64,000 nucleotides of DNA, taken from positions 62,001 to 126,000 of the forward strand of contig CAJTGD010000001.1 of NCBI GenBank assembly GCA_910575475.1, given 5' to 3'. Both the position numbers and the translations under genes were made by a program. Below are positions 25,799 to 32,403 of the stretch, one piece after another; position 1 is the first letter of the stretch; the number at the start of each line of letters is the position of its first letter. Under the pieces are notes generated by a model, which saw only the letters and a list, made by a program, of their open reading frames with translations, was not told the origin of the DNA and made no database searches. Source of the stretch: Lachnospiraceae bacterium. Its GTDB lineage: Bacteria > Bacillota > Clostridia > Lachnospirales > Lachnospiraceae.

Positions 25799-26410
25799 AT
25801 GTTGAACAAAAACGTGACTGAATTTACCGAGGCCCTGGCTTCCAAGTCCGCCGTTCCCGGAGGCGGCGGGGCCAGCGCCCTGGTGGGAGCGATCGGCATC
25901 GCCCTGGGCGACATGGTGGGCGAGCTGACCGTAGGAAAAAAGAAGTATGCGGATGTGGAAGAAGACGTCAGGGCCCTGATGGTGCGGGCACAGGAGCTTC
26001 GTGTAAAGCTGCTTTCGTGCGTGAACAAGGACGCTAAAGCCTTTGAGCCGCTCAGCCGTGCCTATGGGATCCCAAAGGACGATCCCACCCGGGACGAGGT
26101 GATGGAAAAGTGTCTCAGGGATGCCGCGGGCGCACCGCTGGAGATTCTCGATCTCTGCTGCGAGGCCATTGAGCTGCAAAGGGAGTTCGCGGCCAAGGGC
26201 AGTGTGCTGGCCATCTCAGACGCTGCCACCGGCGTCGTGTTTTCCTTAAGCGCCATGTACGGTGCGGCAGTGAATGTAAAGGTGAACACCAAGTCCATGA
26301 AGGACAGGGATTACGCCGAAAAGATCAACGCCCATGTAGACGCACAGATGGCGAAATACCGGCCCATCGCGGAACAGGTTTATCAGGACGTATACGGGAG
26401 GTTTGGGTAA
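25799..26410 (+). CDS. fchA: methenyl-THF cyclohydrolase / formimino-THF cyclodeaminase family
   Basis: 203 residues of the FTCD C-domain family: FTEALASKSAVPGGGGASAL near the start (glycine-rich folate loop), then ALVGAIGIALGDMVGELTVG and AISDAATGVVFSLSAMYGA. In acetogens this protein converts formyl-THF and methenyl-THF. It begins 12 bases after fhs and its stop overlaps the folD start (TAATG), so the three are coupled. It probably supplies all cyclohydrolase activity here, because the neighbouring FolD lacks catalytic residues for it. Confidence 0.93.
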   Translation: MLNKNVTEFTEALASKSAVPGGGGASALVGAIGIALGDMVGELTVGKKKYADVEEDVRALMVRAQELRVKLLSCVNKDAKAFEPLSRAYGIPKDDPTRDEVMEKCLRDAAGAPLEILDLCCEAIELQREFAAKGSVLAISDAATGVVFSLSAMYGAAVNVKVNTKSMKDRDYAEKINAHVDAQMAKYRPIAEQVYQDVYGRFG

Positions 26411-27261
26411 TGGCAGATATTTTGAAAGGCGGGCCTGTGGCCGCCGCACTGAGCGAGGAACTGAAAACAAGAGCTGAAAAGCTGAAAGAAGCCGGAACCG
26501 TCCCCACGCTGGCTATCCTGCGTGTGGGCGAGCGCCCGGATGATATATCCTATGAGAACGGCGCCATGAAGCGCTGCGACAAGATCGGCGTCGCCGTAAA
26601 GCGCTTCCTGCTCCCCGGGGACTGTACGAAGCAGCAGCTCCTTGATACCATCTGTGAGATCAACGGTGACAGTTCCATTCACGGCTGCCTGATGTTCCGT
26701 CCTTTGCCGGACAAGGCGATGGAGGACGCGGCCTGTGCCCTTTTGGCATCGGAAAAAGACGTGGACGGCATGACGGCCGGTTCTCTGGCCAGCGTGTTCA
26801 GCGGAAAAGGCGCGGGCTTTCCCCCTTGTACGGCTCAGGCTTGTATCGAGCTGCTGGACCACTACGGCGTCACACTTACGGGAAAGCGGGCAGTTGTCAT
26901 CGGCCGGAGTCTCGTCATCGGAAAGCCTGTGGCCATGATGCTCCAGAAGAGGAACGCCACCATCACCATGTGCCACACCCGTACCGTGGATATGCCTGGC
27001 GTATGCAGGGAAGCGGAGATCGTGATCGCTGCCGCGGGCAAAGCCGGCATCGTGGACAAGTCCTTTGTTGCGCCGGGGCAGGTAGTGGTGGATGTTGGAA
27101 TCAATGTGGACGAAAACGGGAAGCTCTGCGGTGATGTCAGCTTTGACGAGGTGGAGCCTGCCGTGGCGGCGATTACCCCGGTACCCCGCGGAGTGGGCTC
27201 TGTGACCACCGCCGTTTTGGCCAAGCATGTAATCGAAGCGGCCGAAAAGATACAAAAATGA
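26410..27261 (+). CDS. folD: methylene-THF dehydrogenase, FolD family, probably monofunctional
   Basis: 283 residues. NAD(P)-binding loop GKRAVVIGRSLVIGKPVAMM and KDVDGMTAGS, PPCTAQACIELLDHYG are family-typical. The substrate-site motif normally YVxxK reads YENGA (Y48 to A52), so the catalytic Lys is Ala. The motif VQLPLP reads MFRPLP, so the Gln (position 96) is Phe. Both residues serve the cyclohydrolase reaction in bifunctional FolD. The protein therefore looks like a dehydrogenase only, matching the separate fchA upstream. A Blautia relative (Peptostreptococcus productus) is known for a monofunctional NAD-dependent enzyme. Confidence 0.93.
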   Translation: MADILKGGPVAAALSEELKTRAEKLKEAGTVPTLAILRVGERPDDISYENGAMKRCDKIGVAVKRFLLPGDCTKQQLLDTICEINGDSSIHGCLMFRPLPDKAMEDAACALLASEKDVDGMTAGSLASVFSGKGAGFPPCTAQACIELLDHYGVTLTGKRAVVIGRSLVIGKPVAMMLQKRNATITMCHTRTVDMPGVCREAEIVIAAAGKAGIVDKSFVAPGQVVVDVGINVDENGKLCGDVSFDEVEPAVAAITPVPRGVGSVTTAVLAKHVIEAAEKIQK

Positions 27262-27318
27262 GCGGCAGATTGATCTGACGCTGAATATGTTTCCATGTCA
27301 GAGTAGGGACGGCGCGTT

Positions 27319-27377
27319 AGGAGCTGCGGGAAAATAATCTGTACAGATTGCACGGGATATTTCCATACAGTTCCTTA
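27319..27377. repeat. dispersed palindromic repeat family A, copy 5
   Basis: AGGAGCTGCGGGAAAATAAT, core CTGTACAGATTGCACGGGATA, right arm TTTCCATACAGTTCCTTA. It lies 57 bases after the folD stop and directly before the leader of the next gene. It could cause partial termination or RNA processing between folD and that gene. Confidence 0.7.
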
Positions 27378-27379
27378 AG

Positions 27380-27465
27380 TGTTACAGGATGGGAGGTTGC
27401 CTGTAAACGAAGGAGCAATCCGCGGTGCCGTACCCGCTTCCGCTGCCACGGGAGAGCACAGTTTC
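27380..27465 (+). promoter_or_regulatory. riboswitch-like leader, resembling a short cobalamin-riboswitch core
   Basis: A structured leader precedes the terminator at 27467. TTACAGG (27382-27388) pairs with CCTGTAA (27400-27406). Then GAAGGAGCAATCC, GCGGTGCCGTACCCGC and CCACGGGAGAGCAC run to 27459. The order GGnGCAATCC, CCCGC, CnGGGAGAGCAC resembles the conserved core of cobalamin riboswitches, but the AdoCbl GCCACTG box is absent, so the class is uncertain. THF, ZTP and T-box signatures were looked for and not found. Its partner terminator hides the ribosome site of the fused folate gene. Confidence 0.4.
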
Positions 27466-27466
27466 G

Positions 27467-27506
27467 AACTCCTTTTGTGGCAGATTCTGTCATAAAAGGA
27501 GTTTTT
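27467..27506 (+). terminator. attenuator terminator that contains the ribosome binding site
   Basis: AACTCCTTTTGTGGCAG pairs along its whole length (with G-U pairs) with CTGTCATAAAAGGAGTT around an ATT loop and runs into TTTTTATT. The 3' arm contains AAAAGGAG, the Shine-Dalgarno site 8 bases ahead of the ATG at 27510. When formed, it would both stop transcription and block translation, so an alternative fold must exist for expression. Confidence 0.78.
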
Positions 27507-27509
27507 ATT

Positions 27510-28610
27510 ATGAAAACAAAACATTTCTGTGAGCAGAGCTGTGATATTGTTGTGCCGGAGACGGTGGAGGCCCTTCGGGGGCGGGGCCGGAAGATTCCGG
27601 AAGAGGCTGTCACAGCCGGTCTGCGGGAGGTCACGCGGCCTGCGCGCCTTGAGATACTGTGCCGAAAGCCGCTGTTTATTCTGGACGTCGCTCACAACTC
27701 ACAGTGCGCCGAGGCGATGGCAGGCAGCATAGGCGAGCTTCTCCCAGGAAAGCGGGCCGTATTTCTCACCGACGTTCTGGCAGACAAGGACTACCGTCAG
27801 ATCGTGGAACTTGTGATGCCCCTGGCGCAGGAATTTGTGTGCCTGACCCCCGCAAACGACCGGGCTCTGAGTGCGGACGCGCTGGCAGACTACCTGAAGC
27901 GGTGCGGTGCAGAGGCAAGAGCCTGCAGCAGCATTCCGGAAGGCATACGCCTGGCTCTTACCGCCGCCGGAACGGACGGCGCAGTGATTGCCTTCGGCTC
28001 ACTGTATCTGGCCGGAGCGGTACGGACCGCTTTTGCTCCCGCCCGCCGTCAGTGGCTTCGCAAAGCCAAAATTCGGGCGCGGGACAGCCTGTCTCCAGAG
28101 GAGCGAGCGGAAAAATCGGCGCAGATCGTACAAAGAATCCTCAACTCACGCGAATTTCAAAATGCCAAAACGGTCATGCTCTATCGCGCTACGCGCGGTG
28201 AAGTGTGTCTGGATGGAATCGAAAATTCCCCGCAGGCGCAGGGAAAGCGGCTCGTCTATCCCCGGTGCGTAAGCAAAACGGAAATGGTCGTCTTACTTCC
28301 CCGCAGTGAGCATTCCTGGGAAGTCGGCTATGCCGGTATCGAAGAGCCGATTCCTGAAAAATCAGAGGTGATCACTCCGGAAGAGATCGAACTGGTGCTG
28401 TGTCCCTGCACAGTCTTTGATGAAGGCTGCAATCGTATGGGCTTCGGCGCGGGCTTTTATGACCGTTTTCTGGAGCGCTGTCCAAATGCGTATATCATGG
28501 CGGCTGCCTTCGAGGCGCAAAAGACGGACATGGTCCCGGCGGAGGTATGGGACAAGCCTATGAACGCGGTTTTTACCGAAAAAGCCACGTACCGGCAGAC
28601 AAAGAACTAA
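27510..28610 (+). CDS. fusion of folylpolyglutamate synthase C-domain and 5-formyl-THF cyclo-ligase
   Basis: 366 residues from the ATG at 27510, set by the AAAAGGAG site; the frame is open further up but passes through the leader and repeat. Residues about 35-165 match the C-terminal Mur-ligase domain of FolC: GLREVTRPARLEIL, FILDVAHNS, FLTDVLADKDYRQIVELV, VIAFGSLYLAG. The FolC ATP-binding N-domain is absent. Residues about 170-366 are a complete 5-formyl-THF cyclo-ligase, with RKAKIRARDSLSPEERAEKS and the ATP/folate motif GFGAGFYDRFL. The FolC part cannot catalyse glutamylation alone; it may bind folate or be a relic. Follows folD by 248 bp. Confidence 0.85.
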   Translation: MKTKHFCEQSCDIVVPETVEALRGRGRKIPEEAVTAGLREVTRPARLEILCRKPLFILDVAHNSQCAEAMAGSIGELLPGKRAVFLTDVLADKDYRQIVELVMPLAQEFVCLTPANDRALSADALADYLKRCGAEARACSSIPEGIRLALTAAGTDGAVIAFGSLYLAGAVRTAFAPARRQWLRKAKIRARDSLSPEERAEKSAQIVQRILNSREFQNAKTVMLYRATRGEVCLDGIENSPQAQGKRLVYPRCVSKTEMVVLLPRSEHSWEVGYAGIEEPIPEKSEVITPEEIELVLCPCTVFDEGCNRMGFGAGFYDRFLERCPNAYIMAAAFEAQKTDMVPAEVWDKPMNAVFTEKATYRQTKN

Positions 28611-28636
28611 ATAGTAACTTCATATGGATGTAAAAC

Positions 28637-28666
28637 GGAGTGGCGCCGCACAGGCGGCGCCACTCC
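28637..28666. terminator. terminator between convergent folate operons
   Basis: A 13-bp perfect stem GGAGTGGCGCCGC/GCGGCGCCACTCC with an ACAG loop. On the minus strand TTTT follows two bases after the stem, so it best serves metF. It is GC-rich and likely works from both sides. Confidence 0.75.
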
Positions 28667-28676
28667 TCTTAAAATC

Positions 28677-29555
28677 TTAGATACCGGCCTGCTCCAACAG
28701 TGCAGGAACCTTGGATTCCCAACCCAACGCCATGATATGGATACCCTGGCAGTAAGGGCGGCATTCACGGATTACCCGGGCGGCAATTTCCACGCCGGTG
28801 ATTCCCGCCTTGGCCCGTTCCTTATCTGCCGCAAGCTCGTCCAGCATATCGTCAGGTACGTGGACGCCGGCCACATTGTTGTTCATGTACCGGCACATCC
28901 CCGCACTCTTCGGAATAATGATGCCAAGCTGCACCGGCTTTCCAAATTGTCTGGCCCGTTCCATAAAGGAGATGAACTTCTCCGGCTCGAACACAGCCTG
29001 GGTCTGGAAGTAGTCGCAGCCGGCCAGCACCTTTCGTTCCATTTTTGCCAGCTGCGCGTCTATAGAATCACTGCAGGGAGACACCACCGCGCCCTTGGCG
29101 AACTTCGGGGGATCGCCGACCAGCGGGTTGCCGCCCAGATCCACGCCTGACTCCAATTGACATACGGTGTGAAGCAGTGAGACGGAATCCAGATCAAACA
29201 CAGGCTTTGCGCCAGGGTGATCGCCCAAACTGGTATGGTCGCCCGTAAGACATAGAATATTTTCAATCCCGAACATGGCAGCGCTCAAAAGATCAGACTG
29301 GAGCGCAATCCTGTTCCGATCCCGGCAAGTCAGCTGATAAATCGGCGTAAGACCGGCATCCAGCAGCTGCCTGCACGTCGCCAGGCTGCCCAGGCGCATG
29401 ACAGAGGACTGGTTATCCGTGACATTGACCGCCGTAATGCCGCCCAGATACTTTTTGGCCTCTTCTATCAGGCCGTCGATATGTATGCCCTTGGGAGGGC
29501 CAACCTCCGCCGATACCACAAATTCACCGCGGTCGAATAATTCCGTAATCTTCAT
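28677..29555 (-). CDS. metF: methylenetetrahydrofolate reductase, catalytic subunit
   Basis: 292 residues from the ATG at 29555 (MKITELFDRGEFVVSAEVGP), with AGGAGGAAAGGA upstream; the longer frame start at 29702 runs back into metV and is rejected. TIM-barrel FAD/FMN enzyme with AEVGPPKG, AVNVTDNQSSVMRLGS, LTGDHTSLGDHPGAKPVFDLD and DYFQTQAVFEPEKF. Reduces methylene-THF to methyl-THF for the AcsE domain. Downstream of metV and the MetV-RnfC2 gene in one operon. Confidence 0.95.
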   Translation of the reverse strand: MKITELFDRGEFVVSAEVGPPKGIHIDGLIEEAKKYLGGITAVNVTDNQSSVMRLGSLATCRQLLDAGLTPIYQLTCRDRNRIALQSDLLSAAMFGIENILCLTGDHTSLGDHPGAKPVFDLDSVSLLHTVCQLESGVDLGGNPLVGDPPKFAKGAVVSPCSDSIDAQLAKMERKVLAGCDYFQTQAVFEPEKFISFMERARQFGKPVQLGIIIPKSAGMCRYMNNNVAGVHVPDDMLDELAADKERAKAGITGVEIAARVIRECRPYCQGIHIMALGWESKVPALLEQAGI

Positions 29556-29585
29556 TGTCCTTTCCTCCTCATCATCCAGATTTTT

Positions 29586-29637
29586 CCAGCTGTGGGTTGG
29601 ATGTTCCTTGGAGCCTCCAACCTGCAGCTGGAGATTT
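29586..29637. repeat. intercistronic hairpin between metV and metF (repeat family C, copy 3)
   Basis: CCAGCTGTGGGTTGGA (29586-29601) and TCCAACCTGCAGCTGG (29616-29631) form a near-perfect stem with a 14-base loop, with T-rich flanks on both strands. Located in the 95-bp gap between metV stop and metF start. It could be a partial terminator or an mRNA stabiliser. Confidence 0.6.
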
Positions 29638-29650
29638 TTTGAAGGTTCCC

Positions 29651-30271
29651 TCAGCGGGATTTGTCTGCGTCGATTGCGAAATTGCGGATCTGCGTCGGAC
29701 ACTTGAGCGCGTCAAGACGTCCCACAGCCTCCAGCCGGCGATAGATGCGCTCCCAACCGCACTCCATATCCGGATCCGCCTCGCATCTTCCGTTCTGAGC
29801 TCCGCCGCACTGGCCGTTGACCAGGCTTTTGGAACAAGCGGTGATCGGACAGATACCGCCGGTGAGGTTCAGATAGCACTCGCCGCACTGGCCGCAATCA
29901 TATTCCAGCGGCGTCACGCCCTGAAATCCGGGCAGCCGGATGGTGTCGCAGCCGGCATAAACGGCCGTGTAGTCCAACAGCTCTGACACCGTCTGCACGC
30001 CCACGCCGCAGGAGAACACCAGCACCCCGTCGGCCTCGTCGATCATTGCGCGGCGGCGTTCCAGGCGCAGCGACAGGTTCTCAGGGTTACAGATATAATC
30101 CGTTGTGAGGACGCCGGTGACCTGATCCGCGGCCAGGAATTCGCTGATCAGCTGCTCGATCTCCTGCTCGGGGAAAGAAACCTCTTTGCATCCATGACAC
30201 AGCAGGACAAAAACCTTTTCCGGCAGCAGGGACTGTAAATCTTCCCTGGATTTTTGTTTCGTTATAAGCAT
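29651..30271 (-). CDS. metV: MetV, zinc/iron-sulfur partner subunit of methylene-THF reductase
   Basis: 206 residues. Early CHGCKEVSF and CNPEN, FSCGVGVQTVSELL, then a Cys-rich stretch: CGQCGECYLNLTGGICPITA, CSKSLVNGQCGG and CGWERIYRRLEAVGRLD. This is the MetV family, which binds MetF in acetogens and relays electrons. It starts one base after the stop of the MetV-RnfC2 fusion and ends 95 bp before metF. The N-terminal half of that fusion is a paralogue of this protein. Confidence 0.93.
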   Translation of the reverse strand: MLITKQKSREDLQSLLPEKVFVLLCHGCKEVSFPEQEIEQLISEFLAADQVTGVLTTDYICNPENLSLRLERRRAMIDEADGVLVFSCGVGVQTVSELLDYTAVYAGCDTIRLPGFQGVTPLEYDCGQCGECYLNLTGGICPITACSKSLVNGQCGGAQNGRCEADPDMECGWERIYRRLEAVGRLDALKCPTQIRNFAIDADKSR

Positions 30272-30272
30272 T

Positions 30273-32237
30273 TCACTTCATCCCCCTTACAGCCGCTTTG
30301 CCTTCCCGTATCTTCGTGACCAGCGGGATCTTGGACGAGCAGATATACTCGCAGCAGCGGCATTCCATGCAATCCATGATGTTTTGCTCCTTAAGGCCCT
30401 GAATGTTCCCCGTCTCCACATATCTGGCAAAGTACAGCGGGAACAGCTCCATGGGGCACACGTCTGCACAACGTCCGCATTTGATACATTCTACGGCGGC
30501 GGTGTGATCCGTCTCACAGGCGATAATGCCGTTGGTAGCCTTCATAACAGGGACATCCAGTTCCGTCTGGGGGATTCCCATCATAGGCCCGCCCAGCTTG
30601 ACCGTGACGTCATCGCCCACGATGCCGCCGCAGAAGTCTAAAATCTCCTGAACAGAAGTGCCGACCTTGACGATGAAGTTGCCGGGGTTTCGTATCCGCT
30701 CGCCGGTCACACACACCACCCGCTCGATTGGCGGCATACCAAGCCGAATCGCATCCGCGATGGCTTTGGAGGAACTGACGTTGCTTACCACAGCGCCGGC
30801 GTCAGCCGGCAGTCCGCCTCTGGGCACCGAGCGCCCCAGGACCTTCTTGATCAGCATCTTTTCCGCGCCTTGCGGATATTTTGTGCGGGCAGCCATGACC
30901 TCAATGTTTTCATAGCCTTTCGTCTTTTCCTGCAGCATGGCGATGGCGTCCGGCTTGTTGTCTTCAATGACGATGACACCCCGGGGCGCGCTTACGGCCT
31001 TCATAACGGCCCGCAGCCCATAGACCACATCGTCGGCGTAGTGGAGCAGCACCTTGTGATCGGCGGTGAGCATAGGCTCACACTCGCAGCCGTTTAACAG
31101 CACAGCATCGATGGGTTTTCCGGGCTGGAGCTTCACATATGCAGGGAAGCCGGCGCCGCCCATGCCCACAATCCCATTGTCTTTTACAATTTTAACGATT
31201 TCCTCAGGAGAGAGTTCTTCAATATCACCGTGAGGACGAACCGATTCGTCAACAGTGCCAAGCCGGTCATTCTGTATCACGACTGAGAGTACACCTGACC
31301 CCAGCGTGGGGTGGCGCCGTTCCTCTACCGCCAGGACGGTGCCGCTGACGCTGGAGTGAATGGATGCGCCGATGAAGCCGGCCTGTTCCCCGATCTTCTG
31401 TCCGACCCTGACGCGCTCTCCCTCTTTCACCAATGGCACCGATGGTTTGCCAGCGTGCATGGACAGAGGAATGACCACCACATCGGGCTCCAGGAAGCGG
31501 ACCAGCTGCACATGCCCGCTCATTTCCTTGCGCTCGGAAGGATGAACACCGCCGTAATACCCTTCAAACCGTTTTTCCCGAATGGTACGTACATAGTCGC
31601 TTATGAGTCTGGAATTGACCTTCGAGTAATCTCTCAGCTGAACAGATTGATTTCGGAACTCCTCCAGCCGGCCCAGCTTCGCCAGCCTCTGCTGGATCTT
31701 CTCCCAGGCACAATCCTTCGCGGGATCCACCTCGCACCTGCCGTCCTTTGCGCCGCCGCATTGACCGTTCAACAGACTTTTGGAGCAGTCAACGACAGGG
31801 CAGATACCGCCTGTAACGTTCAGGTAGCACTGGGCGCAGGCATCGCAGGCCTTCGGGGTGAGGGCCATGCCGTGATGCCCCCGGCGGGGGATAGAGTCAC
31901 TGGCAGCAAACACCGGAAGCTGTACCATATCGGCCACAGTCTGGATGCCCAGCCCGCAGGAAATGACAAACACGTTTTCGGTTCCCGCCGGAACCATATC
32001 ACGAAGCCTGCCAAGAGTCTGAGTCTTGTTGCACAGGAAATCGACCCGGACCGCACCGGTCACATTCTTGCCGGCAGCCTTCGCAAGATCGGCAAACTCG
32101 TCGCATTCCGGCTCGTCTACGGACGTAAATTCCTTGAAGCACTTGTTACAGGCGACGACAAAGATATGATCCGTGCCGGCCAGTGTCTGGATAAGCTCCT
32201 CAGATGATTTGAGTCTGTACTTCGTATAATCTTCCAA
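30273..32237 (-). CDS. rnfC2: RnfC2-type NADH-oxidising subunit with N-terminal MetV domain
   Basis: 654 residues. The start codon is TTG at 32237, set by AAAGGAGGG 8 bases upstream. Residues 1-205 are MetV-like (CNKCFKEF, SCGLGIQTVADM, CDACAQCYLNVTGGICP, CSKSLLNGQCGG). Residues 225-654 are RnfC-like: GGVHPSERKEMS, NADH/FMN loop GMGGAGFPAYVKL, LNGCECEPMLTADH and two C-terminal [4Fe-4S] motifs, CIKCGRCADVCPM and CMECRCCEYICSS. In Acetobacterium woodii an RnfC2 subunit brings NADH electrons to MetFV; this gene is the equivalent. The start of the operon has a near-consensus promoter. Confidence 0.92.
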   Translation of the reverse strand: MEDYTKYRLKSSEELIQTLAGTDHIFVVACNKCFKEFTSVDEPECDEFADLAKAAGKNVTGAVRVDFLCNKTQTLGRLRDMVPAGTENVFVISCGLGIQTVADMVQLPVFAASDSIPRRGHHGMALTPKACDACAQCYLNVTGGICPVVDCSKSLLNGQCGGAKDGRCEVDPAKDCAWEKIQQRLAKLGRLEEFRNQSVQLRDYSKVNSRLISDYVRTIREKRFEGYYGGVHPSERKEMSGHVQLVRFLEPDVVVIPLSMHAGKPSVPLVKEGERVRVGQKIGEQAGFIGASIHSSVSGTVLAVEERRHPTLGSGVLSVVIQNDRLGTVDESVRPHGDIEELSPEEIVKIVKDNGIVGMGGAGFPAYVKLQPGKPIDAVLLNGCECEPMLTADHKVLLHYADDVVYGLRAVMKAVSAPRGVIVIEDNKPDAIAMLQEKTKGYENIEVMAARTKYPQGAEKMLIKKVLGRSVPRGGLPADAGAVVSNVSSSKAIADAIRLGMPPIERVVCVTGERIRNPGNFIVKVGTSVQEILDFCGGIVGDDVTVKLGGPMMGIPQTELDVPVMKATNGIIACETDHTAAVECIKCGRCADVCPMELFPLYFARYVETGNIQGLKEQNIMDCMECRCCEYICSSKIPLVTKIREGKAAVRGMK

Positions 32238-32282
32238 ACCATCACCCTCCTTTACAATGAGCTGTTTTATTTAGTTAAGATA

Positions 32283-32311
32283 ATTTTACTTCACAGAACC
32301 GCTGATGTCAA
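32283..32311 (-). promoter_or_regulatory. near-consensus promoter of the metV-rnfC2/metV/metF operon
   Basis: On the minus strand, -35 TTGACA (32311-32306), 17-base spacer, -10 TAAAAT (32288-32283), about 45 bases before the TTG start. Confidence 0.75.
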
Positions 32312-32334
32312 TATTGAGATGACTTACGGCAAGA

Positions 32335-32372
32335 GGCCGGATGCCTTGCACTTTGCTGCAAGACATCCGGCC
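32335..32372. repeat. palindromic repeat family B, copy 1
   Basis: GGCCGGATGCCTTGCA (32335-32350) and TGCAAGACATCCGGCC (32357-32372) form a 16-bp stem with one mismatch and a 6-base loop. It sits after the GH43 stop on the minus strand, without a T-run, and upstream of the operon promoter. Related sequences are at 36601-36648 and 54890-54936. Confidence 0.65.
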
Positions 32373-32403
32373 AGTAAAGTACCGGTTTCAGGCATCTAGC
32401 CTG

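Noticed and set aside
25148..26179. Minus-strand 343-codon frame across fhs and fchA
   Set aside because: Spans the stop/start of two recognised plus-strand genes; coding signal is entirely on the plus strand.
27380..27465. THF, ZTP (pfl) or T-box leader
   Set aside because: The ZTP CCGCC-GGGC end motif, the THF-I core and the T-box sequence GGGTGGNACCGCG were looked for and are absent.
27348..27509. N-terminal extension of the FolC-C/cyclo-ligase fusion to 27348
   Set aside because: The upstream part of the frame lies in the palindromic repeat, leader and terminator; the strong ribosome site selects the ATG at 27510.
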